From assembly GCA_046154695.1 (NCBI GenBank), contig JBJXFI010000358.1, forward strand, positions 1-17,548: a stretch of 17,548 nucleotides of DNA, read 5' to 3'. The notes beneath the pieces are model-generated. The model worked only from the letters and a program-made list of their open reading frames with translations, was not told the origin of the DNA and did not search any database. Position 1 is the stretch's first letter. Each line of letters begins with the position of its first letter. The translations under genes were made by a program, and so were the position numbers. Origin of the DNA: DALYLB01 sp046154695. Its GTDB lineage: Bacteria > Acidobacteriota > Blastocatellia > RBC074. Below are positions 7,419 through 13,803 of this stretch, piece after piece.

Positions 7419-7877
7419 TTATTTGATCGGGGAATAGTCGGTCGCCCCCAGAATCACGGACTCGACCTTGTCGGTCAGCTTGCCGTTCTTCTCGCTCTCC
7501 TCTCGCGCCTTCCTCCATTCCGGATCGGCGGCAAATGCGGCCCAGGCCTTGTTGCGCGCCTCGCGGCTGGGGAAGACCATCACGTAAACCAGCGTATTCT
7601 CGGCGCCCTTTTCCTTGTCGGTCGGGCCCCAAAATCCAACGACCCCCATCCCATGCTTCTTGAAGAGCTTCATCGTGTGATTCCGGAAACGAGCATGCAG
7701 CTCCTCCAGCTTTCCCGGCGCCGCGACATACGTGCGGATTTCAAAGCACTGCGACTCTTTCGCGATCGAGGGGCTCGGCGCGATCTGCGGCGGAGCGGGC
7801 GCGGTCTGCGCGCCGGCGAGCATCGATGCGGTCGAAAGAAGAACTGCGAGCGCGAAAAGTTGAATCATCCGTTTCAT
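7419..7877 (-). CDS. Exported NIPSNAP-family protein
   Basis: This 152-residue protein starts with a clear signal peptide: MKRMIQ, a hydrophobic core LFALAVLLSTASML, and a probable cleavage site after AGA near residue 23. A proline/alanine linker follows. From about residue 43 the sequence matches the NIPSNAP/dimeric alpha-beta barrel fold: CFEIRTYVAAPGKLEELHAR, then GFWGP, VYVMVFPSREARNKAWAAF and DPEW. Members are often found in catabolic operons and bind small molecules or help protein turnover, but no enzymatic activity is established. A strong GGAGGT (7891-7886) lies 8 bases before the ATG. It is flanked in the same orientation by the short-chain dehydrogenase (68 bases upstream) and the ThDP enzyme. 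The signal peptide places the protein outside the cytoplasm, in contrast to its enzyme neighbours. Confidence 0.92.
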   Translation of the reverse strand: MKRMIQLFALAVLLSTASMLAGAQTAPAPPQIAPSPSIAKESQCFEIRTYVAAPGKLEELHARFRNHTMKLFKKHGMGVVGFWGPTDKEKGAENTLVYVMVFPSREARNKAWAAFAADPEWRKAREESEKNGKLTDKVESVILGATDYSPIK

Positions 7878-7945
7878 TGAACAAGACCTCCGATTGTTGA
7901 TGTAAATTGCGTTGTTGTGAATCAGGAAAAAAGCCGGCGCGGCGA

Positions 7946-8707
7946 TTACTTCGGCGGCATGCGAAGCGCTCCATCGAGACGGATCACCTCGCCGTTGAGC
8001 ATTTCGTTCTCGATGATATGACGGGCCAGCGCGGCGAACTCCGCCGGATTGCCGAGGCGCGACGGAAACGGCACCTGCCCGCCGAGGACCTTTTTGACGT
8101 CTTCAGGAAGTCCCGCAAGCAGCGGCGTATCGAAGAGACCCGGCGCAATCGTCACGACGCGGATGCCGGCGCGGGCCAGGTCGCGCGCGATGGGCAGCGT
8201 CATGCCGACGATGCCTCCCTTCGATGCCGAATAGGCGGCCTGGCCGATCTGCCCGTCGAAGGCCGCGATCGAGGCTGTGTTGATGATGACGCCCCGCCCG
8301 CCGGCGGAATTCGGCTCCTGCCCGGCCATCTGCGCCGCCGCCAGCCGGATCACATTGAAGGTTCCGACCAGATTGACCTCGATCACCCGCTTGAAGGAAG
8401 CCAGCAGATGGGGGCCGTCCTTGCCGACCGTCCGCTCGGCCACGCCGATCCCCGCGCAATTGATCGCCCCATCGAGCCGGCCGAAGAGCGAGGCGGCTTC
8501 CCCCACCGCGCGCGCCACGCTCGCTTCCTCGCTGACGTTGGTTTCGATGAACTTCGCGTTCAACGCGCGCGCGAGCGCCGTTCCCTTGTCCTTGTTCAGA
8601 TCGGCGATGACGACATTCGCTCCCGCCTTCGCAAGCAGCGTCGATGTCGCTTCCCCCAGCCCTGAAGCGCCCCCGGAGACGAGAAACGTATTGCCTTCGA
8701 TTTTCAT
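7946..8707 (-). CDS. Short-chain dehydrogenase, 3-hydroxyacyl-CoA dehydrogenase type 2-like
   Basis: This 253-residue classical SDR oxidoreductase has the nucleotide-binding loop GGASGLG at residues 12-18 and an acidic residue after the second strand (IADLN), which favours NAD over NADP. It has the NCAG motif and the catalytic S...Y159-S-A-S-K163 (YSASKGG). The overall pattern, including TASIAAFDGQIGQAAYSASK and PGLFDTPLLAGLPE, closely resembles type II 3-hydroxyacyl-CoA dehydrogenase (HSD17B10/HSD10-like), which oxidises 3-hydroxyacyl-CoA in fatty acid and isoleucine breakdown. The start overlaps the stop of the SRPBCC gene by four bases (ATGA), so the two are translationally coupled. Together with the acyl-CoA dehydrogenase of the same operon it would supply two of the beta-oxidation steps. 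Hydratase and thiolase are not encoded here. Confidence 0.93.
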   Translation of the reverse strand: MKIEGNTFLVSGGASGLGEATSTLLAKAGANVVIADLNKDKGTALARALNAKFIETNVSEEASVARAVGEAASLFGRLDGAINCAGIGVAERTVGKDGPHLLASFKRVIEVNLVGTFNVIRLAAAQMAGQEPNSAGGRGVIINTASIAAFDGQIGQAAYSASKGGIVGMTLPIARDLARAGIRVVTIAPGLFDTPLLAGLPEDVKKVLGGQVPFPSRLGNPAEFAALARHIIENEMLNGEVIRLDGALRMPPK

Positions 8708-9243
8708 TGCTTCTGTCCCTCGAGCTTCTGTTTGAGATTCATCAAGCCCGCTTCGAAATCGGGCCCCATCATCCGGTCCATCATCAGACCGAAGTAGCGA
8801 TTGACGGGATTCGATCCGAGCTGGCCTTCATTGACCCAGGTGACCTTCACCTCCTCGCCCGCGGGAGCCATCGTCACGCCTCCTTTCGAGAGGAATTCGC
8901 CATTCTGAAAATTGAGATCGTACTCGATTCCCTTGTTCGGATCGGCGGCTGTGATCGTCAGATACCCCTGTCCGACGTCCTTCCCATCCCAATCATAGGT
9001 CGCGCCGATTCCGGCATCCGGGCCCCGGAAACTGACCTTCATGTCGGGGTATCGCTGATGATTCCACGCGGTCCATTCCGGCCAGGTCTTGAGCGTATGC
9101 AGGTGATGAAACACATCTTCCGGCTTGGCCCGCATCGTGACGCTCCGCTCCACGCGATAGCTCGCCGGCAGCAAAAAGCCGACGACGACAAGCACCGCGA
9201 GCACCGAGACCAGCCCGAGAAGAAATCTTTTCAGAATTCTCAT
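8704..9243 (-). CDS. Membrane-anchored SRPBCC (START-like) protein
   Basis: This 179-residue protein has one N-terminal membrane segment (about residues 7-26, FLLGLVSVLAVLVVVGFLLP), then a polyketide-cyclase/SRPBCC domain. The domain shows the typical start YRVERSVTMRAKPEDVFHHL, followed by TWPEWTAW and the G.G..Y.W.....G.G strand pattern, and ends in a long C-terminal helix (FEAGLMNLKQKLEGQ). SRPBCC domains form a deep hydrophobic pocket that binds lipids or other small hydrophobic ligands; few of this group have a known activity. A strong AAGGAGG lies 8 or so bases before the ATG. It is the first gene of the minus-strand operon and overlaps the SDR gene by 4 bases. The lack of a charged cleavage motif suggests the helix stays as an anchor. 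Confidence 0.92.
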   Translation of the reverse strand: MRILKRFLLGLVSVLAVLVVVGFLLPASYRVERSVTMRAKPEDVFHHLHTLKTWPEWTAWNHQRYPDMKVSFRGPDAGIGATYDWDGKDVGQGYLTITAADPNKGIEYDLNFQNGEFLSKGGVTMAPAGEEVKVTWVNEGQLGSNPVNRYFGLMMDRMMGPDFEAGLMNLKQKLEGQKQ

Positions 9244-9291
9244 TGCGGATCCTCCTTGTTCCTGAAAGGGTTTATTGTTCGTGCGGACCGC

Positions 9292-9320
9292 AATGTAACC
9301 CGCGGGAGGGAATGCGGCAA
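9292..9320 (-). promoter_or_regulatory. Candidate promoter of the SRPBCC-to-dehydrogenase operon
   Basis: On the minus strand TTGCCG (9320-9315) and TACATT (9297-9292) are separated by 17 bases, each matching four of six consensus positions. The start would fall near 9285, about 40 bases before the SRPBCC start codon. This is the only promoter-like pair found in front of the operon. It is only a moderate match. Confidence 0.35.
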
Positions 9321-9321
9321 G

Positions 9322-9425
9322 AGTTGATAGTTGAGAGTTGATAATTGATGGTTGATAGTTGATAGTTCATCGTGAACGGCGGGCAGGATCGACGGCCATC
9401 AACTATCAATTATCAACTCTCAATT
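9322..9425. repeat. Degenerate heptamer repeats forming a 26-bp inverted repeat
   Basis: Seven head-to-tail 7-mers of the form AGTTGAT run from 9322 to 9370: AGTTGAT, AGTTGAG, AGTTGAT, AATTGAT, GGTTGAT, AGTTGAT, AGTTCAT. Four more units lie on the opposite strand at 9398-9425. The segment 9331-9356 pairs with 9398-9423 over 26 bp with a single G-T mismatch (a G-U pair in RNA), around a 41-base loop. The right arm ends 6 bases before the ATG of the Clp-like gene, so the structure would occupy its ribosome-binding region. The A+T-rich repeat stands out sharply from its GC-rich surroundings. Confidence 0.85.
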
Positions 9426-9429
9426 ACCC

Positions 9430-12400
9430 ATGCTTCCAATCACCACACTGATTATCGAGCTTGAGAATGGGACGATTCTCGGTCATGCGCTTCTGTTTCC
9501 GGAGGTGGCGCGGATCGAAAGCCGTGAGTTGCGAGCGATCGAGAGCGTAAAGCGGCACGTGAAGCGGCTGCTGGCGGACACGCCGCCGCTCTACCTGCAC
9601 CAGCGCCGGCAGGCGGGGGGGATCGAGCCGGTCGAATTTGGCCTCTCAGTCACGCCGCCGGCGAAATCGGTTCTCTGGCGAACGCCGGTCCAGCTTCTTT
9701 TTCGAGGGGTGCGCTGGCTGCACGGAGACGCGGCCGCGATCGCGTTTCTGCCGGTTCTTGGAATCGAAATCGTCTCGACCAAACCGCCGACGATGGAGGC
9801 CCTCGATCGAATCGCCCTGAAACACATACGGGTGGAGCTCGCGCGGCGGGGCGCGGCCGAGTCGCTGGCCCGGCTGGTCTGGCTGCAGCGCGAGATCGAA
9901 CTCCGCCTGTTGCCGGAGACGATCGAATTCGACGCGCTCACGCCCCGGCAGATCACCCTCAAACAGGACGTGTTCGAGGAGAAGAAACATTCCGCGCTCG
10001 CCGAAGCGGCGACCGACCTGACGAAACAGCCTCTACCGGTCGCCTATGAAATGGAGGCGGTCATCTCCCGGATAGCCGACGCCCTCTCCGGCAAATCCCC
10101 GCGCAGCGTGCTGCTCGTCGGCCCCTCCGGGGTCGGAAAGACGGCGGCGGTTTTTGAACTGATCCGCCGGCGGGATGATTTCCAGTTCGCCCATACCCCG
10201 TTCTACGCAACGAACGGCTCCCGCCTCGTCGCGGGGATGTCCGGCTTCGGGCAATGGCAGGAGCGATGCGCGCAGATCTGGCGGGAGGCCGCGCAGCAGC
10301 GGGCCATTCTCTATCTCGGCAATCTCATCGAGCTGATGGAAGTCGGCAAGTATATCGGGAACGAACAGGGCATCGCGGACTTCCTGCGCCCGTTCATCGC
10401 CCGCGGCGACGCCCTGGTCATCGCCGAGTGCACGCCGGAGCAGGCCGCCGTCATCGACCGCACCAACCACAAGCTGCTCGATGTCTTTCACCAGATCAAG
10501 GTCGAGGAGCCTCCGGGCGACCGCCGGCGCAGCGTCCTGCGGGGCTACGCCATGGCCGACAGCGTCGGGAAGGGGCGCAAACGCATCGGCCCGGAGGCAC
10601 TCGAACGAATCGATCAGCTCCATCAGCGATACGCGGGCTATTCGGCCAACCCGGGGCGCCCCGTGCGTTTTCTCCGGAATCTGCTGCAGGATCACGATGC
10701 CGAACGGCAGTTGCTGGCCGAGGATGTCATACGCGCCTTTTCAAAGGAGACGGGCCTGCCTCGACTGCTCTTGAGCGAGAGCGAACGGATGAACCCCGAT
10801 TCGGTGCGCGATTGGTTCGCCTCGCGGGTCGTCGGACAGCCGGACGCCGTCCATCTGATCGTCGACCTCCTGGCAACCGTCAAGGCGGGACTGACCCGGC
10901 CTCGAAAGCCGATCGCCTCGCTGCTCTTCATCGGCCCGACGGGCGTCGGCAAGACCGAAATGGCCAAGGCGCTGGCCGAGTTTCTGTTTCAGGATCGCGG
11001 CCGCCTGGTCCGGTTCGACATGAGCGAATACGCCGATCCCATCGCGGTCACCCGCCTGGTCGGCGGCATCCTCGGAGGGGGAGGAAAGGAGGGGCTGCTG
11101 ACCGCGCAGGTTCGGGAGCAACCCTTCTCCGTCGTGCTGCTCGATGAGCTGGAGAAGGCCGATCCCTCCTTCTTCGATCTGCTGCTGCAGGTTCTCGGCG
11201 AAGGCCGTTTGACCGACGCCATGGGGCGCGTCGCCGACTTCTCCAACTCCGTCGTGATCATGACCTCGAATCTCGGCGCACAGTCGTTCCAGCGGGGGCA
11301 GGCGGGATTCGGCGGGCCGAAAACGACCCGCGAAGCCGCCGCGCGCCACTTCACCGCCGCCGTTCGCAAGGCGATGCGCCCCGAGATGTTCAATCGAATC
11401 GACCGCATCGTTCCCTTCGGCCCGCTCGATGATGCGACAGTCCTCAGGATCGCCCAACGCGAAATCGAGAAGATTTCCCATCGCGACGGGCTTCGATTTC
11501 GGGATGTCACGGTGAAGATCGGAGAGGAGGTCACGGCCCATCTCGCCCGCCGCGGATATGATTCCCGGTACGGCGCGCGGCCCCTCAAGCGCGCCATCGA
11601 GCGTGAGCTGGTCGCGCCCTTATCCGCGGAGCTCTGCCGGATCGAACAGAATGAATTCGCCGAAATCCACATCGGCGTCAGTGAGGGTCGCCTCTCACTG
11701 GACACGCGCAAATTGACCGAGAGCGCGGCCTCGGAGTCCCTGCAGGAAAACAATCGATCGAGGATGCTCGCTCTGTCTAGTCAGCGTCACCGCCAGCGCG
11801 CGCAAAAGCTCATCCGCAGCACCGCGCTGCGGAATCTGCAAAACGAGATCTACTCTCTCGAACGCCTGGAAAAACGTGTTCAGACCAGCAAATGGAAGAA
11901 TCCTCTCGACCTCGCCGGCCTTGAGGCCCTGCCCCACCTGAGAAAGCTGCGCCAGACGATCGCGGACTTCTGCGCGGAAACCATCCTGATCGAAGAGGAT
12001 GTTCTCATGCACTTTTACGGCAAGCGGGTGGTCGATCTCTCGCGGAGCGCCCTCCAGGCCGATGGCTTGTCCGCGCGGTGGAATGGCATCCTGGCCGACC
12101 TTCTCGCCTCCGGCGTCACGGCCCCGGACGCCATCACCCTGGCGATCTATGGCGAATCTCCGCGCCGCCTTTTCGAACTGGCCTCCCTCTATTACTCCTA
12201 CGCGAGGGAGCGCGATCCACGCGTAGCGGTCTGTTATTTCATCCACAAGGCGGAAAAATCAACGAAGCGGAAGGAGCCCTCCACCGGCCTGCGGCGCGTG
12301 CCGGTCGAGTCGCCGGCGAAATTTTTCGCCGCTCCGATCGATGGCATCACCGCCATTTTGCTCAACGTCCAGTTCCCGCTCGCCTTTCTGAAGCTGGGCC

Positions 12401-12675
12401 TCGAGAGCGGCCTGCACATCTTCACGGCGGAAAAAAAGCAGACACGGTGCCTGGTCGAAGGCAGCCATGCCGCCTTTGCCGCGTACCAGCCGGTTGCGCG
12501 AAAACTGGGCGCCGCGGCTTCGCAGGAGAAACGCCGCACTTACAACGAGGATCTGGCGATGACCGATGACCATCTGCTCAACCGCAAACTCCAGCGGGGC
12601 AGCCTGACGGTCCCCATGCTCAACGAGTTGATCGAACGCGCGCTGGTGAAGCGCGCGGAGCAGATCATTGAATGA
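9430..12675 (+). CDS. Clp/Hsp100-like double AAA+ ATPase with a release-factor-like C-terminal domain
   Basis: This 1081-residue protein has four parts. Residues 1 to about 190 are an N-terminal region I cannot assign; it lacks the Clp N-domain repeats. The first AAA+ module has Walker A GPSGVGKT (231-238). Its Walker B is ILYLGN (293-298), without the acidic D-E pair, and the usual arginine-finger site reads LLDVFHQ (349-355). The second module is intact: Walker A GPTGVGKT (502-509), Walker B VVLLDE (D572-E573), arginine finger in NRID (R656) and sensor 2 GAR (715-717). The family pore-loop tyrosines appear absent in both rings. From about residue 770 the sequence resembles class-I release factors: helical start, LYYSYARERDPRVAV (around 920-934), LESGLHIF (991-998), RRTYN (1035-1039) and LNELIERAL, but the GGQ domain is missing. 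There is no Shine-Dalgarno before the ATG. No ClpP-binding loop was recognised. The AAA+ assignment is certain; the C-terminal one is inferred by eye. Confidence 0.93.
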   Translation: MLPITTLIIELENGTILGHALLFPEVARIESRELRAIESVKRHVKRLLADTPPLYLHQRRQAGGIEPVEFGLSVTPPAKSVLWRTPVQLLFRGVRWLHGDAAAIAFLPVLGIEIVSTKPPTMEALDRIALKHIRVELARRGAAESLARLVWLQREIELRLLPETIEFDALTPRQITLKQDVFEEKKHSALAEAATDLTKQPLPVAYEMEAVISRIADALSGKSPRSVLLVGPSGVGKTAAVFELIRRRDDFQFAHTPFYATNGSRLVAGMSGFGQWQERCAQIWREAAQQRAILYLGNLIELMEVGKYIGNEQGIADFLRPFIARGDALVIAECTPEQAAVIDRTNHKLLDVFHQIKVEEPPGDRRRSVLRGYAMADSVGKGRKRIGPEALERIDQLHQRYAGYSANPGRPVRFLRNLLQDHDAERQLLAEDVIRAFSKETGLPRLLLSESERMNPDSVRDWFASRVVGQPDAVHLIVDLLATVKAGLTRPRKPIASLLFIGPTGVGKTEMAKALAEFLFQDRGRLVRFDMSEYADPIAVTRLVGGILGGGGKEGLLTAQVREQPFSVVLLDELEKADPSFFDLLLQVLGEGRLTDAMGRVADFSNSVVIMTSNLGAQSFQRGQAGFGGPKTTREAAARHFTAAVRKAMRPEMFNRIDRIVPFGPLDDATVLRIAQREIEKISHRDGLRFRDVTVKIGEEVTAHLARRGYDSRYGARPLKRAIERELVAPLSAELCRIEQNEFAEIHIGVSEGRLSLDTRKLTESAASESLQENNRSRMLALSSQRHRQRAQKLIRSTALRNLQNEIYSLERLEKRVQTSKWKNPLDLAGLEALPHLRKLRQTIADFCAETILIEEDVLMHFYGKRVVDLSRSALQADGLSARWNGILADLLASGVTAPDAITLAIYGESPRRLFELASLYYSYARERDPRVAVCYFIHKAEKSTKRKEPSTGLRRVPVESPAKFFAAPIDGITAILLNVQFPLAFLKLGLESGLHIFTAEKKQTRCLVEGSHAAFAAYQPVARKLGAAASQEKRRTYNEDLAMTDDHLLNRKLQRGSLTVPMLNELIERALVKRAEQIIE

Positions 12676-12732
12676 TCGCCCGCCTCTGAGGGACGAGTTC
12701 CCGCCTCGCTAGCCCGAAATCGTCATCACCGC

Positions 12733-12770
12733 TATAATCGCCGCGGCGGGAAAGGCGGAATGGAAAGGAG
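12733..12770 (+). promoter_or_regulatory. -10 element and ribosome binding site of the Uma2 gene
   Basis: A perfect TATAAT lies at 12733-12738 without a recognisable -35 box at the usual distance. AAAGGAG at 12764-12770 sits 8 bases before a GTG at 12779, which decides the start. The ATG at 12772 is in another frame and is too close to the ribosome binding site. Confidence 0.45.
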
Positions 12771-12778
12771 AATGGTCA

Positions 12779-13438
12779 GTGGCAACACCTCGGGCGAAGA
12801 TCCGGTTCACTGTCGCGCATTACCTGCGCATTGAACGGCAATCGAATGAACGGTACACCTATCTCGATGGTGAGATCTACGCGATGGCGGGCGAAAGCCC
12901 GCAGCACGCAACGATCTGTATGAACCTCGCGATCATAGTCGGCAGCCAGTTGAAGGGAAGTCGATGCCAGGCCTGGTCAAAACACTTTAAAGTTCGCAGC
13001 GGCCCTTCCACTAAGCCCGACAAGACCACGCGCGGACTCTATTCCTATCCCGATCTCGTGATCTTTTGCGGCGCGCCGGAATTTCATGACGAACATCGCG
13101 ACGTGCTGATCAACCCTGCGGTCGTCATCGAGGTCCTCTCGCCCTCGACCGAGGCATTCGACCGGGGCGAAAAATTCCTCCGTTATCAAAATTGGAACCC
13201 GACGCTGACCGATTTTCTACTGGTTTCCCAGACCCGACATCTCATCGAACACTACATCCGCCAGCAGGACGGCGGATGGTCCTATCATGCCTATCAGGAG
13301 CCGACGGATTCCCCCACGATCCAATCCATCGCATGTAGATTGTCTCTCGCCGAGGTCTATGACCGCGTGGAGTTCCCGGCCGACGCCGGGGAACCATCGA
13401 TCGAGGATGAGATCGAGCCGCCTCACGGCGCGAAATAG
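12779..13438 (+). CDS. Uma2-family putative endonuclease (DUF820)
   Basis: This 219-residue protein belongs to the Uma2/DUF820 family, which has a PD-(D/E)XK nuclease fold and is very abundant in cyanobacteria, Planctomycetes and Acidobacteria, often in many copies. The N-terminal part has YTYLDGEIYAMAG and the conserved HATICMNLA helix. The presumed active site is formed by the aspartate of YPDLVIF, the glutamate of VVIEVLSPST, and the lysine of RGEKFLRYQ downstream. The GTG start is fixed by AAAGGAG just upstream. Biological function of the family is unsettled; some members derive from transposable elements. The last 16 bases overlap the end of the convergent metallopeptidase gene. It sits alone between the Clp-like gene and the secreted-protein group, with its own -10 element. 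Confidence 0.92.
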   Translation: MATPRAKIRFTVAHYLRIERQSNERYTYLDGEIYAMAGESPQHATICMNLAIIVGSQLKGSRCQAWSKHFKVRSGPSTKPDKTTRGLYSYPDLVIFCGAPEFHDEHRDVLINPAVVIEVLSPSTEAFDRGEKFLRYQNWNPTLTDFLLVSQTRHLIEHYIRQQDGGWSYHAYQEPTDSPTIQSIACRLSLAEVYDRVEFPADAGEPSIEDEIEPPHGAK

Positions 13439-13803
13439 CCCGAGAGGTCGATCACCAGATGCGTCGTCGCCTTCGTGAAGATGTTGAACGCGCCGTCCGC
13501 GCCCCCCAGCCCCACGATGAAGTGGCGGTTGAAGACCTGCCCCGCCGAGTAATTCGATTGCGCCACCGTCGGCTTCGCCGCGTCGCTGGGGAAGAAGGTC
13601 AGCCAGCCCCCGGCCAGGGGCTGCACCACCGTCGCGTTGCCGATGATCCCCGCCGCGTTTGCGGGAATCGTGAGCGAGTCGCAAACGCCCCGCGCCGGCT
13701 GCGTGCGCGTGCTCTCGGCGACGAGCTGCGAATTGGTCTTGTAGCACCCATTGAATCCGGGCCGCGTCTCGAGCAGCCGCACCGGGCGCGTGAGCGGATG
13801 GAA
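13423..13803 (-). repeat. Third RLLDTR module of the metallopeptidase; near-copy of the edge gene end
   Basis: These 381 bases encode the last 126 residues of the metallopeptidase. They match the 381 bases at 17167-17547 without any gap. By hand count 14 of 126 residues differ. The other two modules of the same gene (13837-14223 and 14245-14622) keep only the framework of the module: PVRLLDTR, C.....PANA.AI.GN, FPSDA.RP, and GYF/GYY. Confidence 0.9.

Noticed and set aside
9331..9423. Inverted repeat as the end of an insertion sequence or a CRISPR-like array
   Set aside because: There is no transposase or target duplication, and the heptamer units without spacers do not form a repeat-spacer pattern. 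It is a simple-repeat hairpin.
12691..12711. Possible hairpin after the Clp-like gene (GGGA...TCCC region)
   Set aside because: The stem is only four bases and has no T-tract. It is not distinguishable from chance in this GC-rich sequence.
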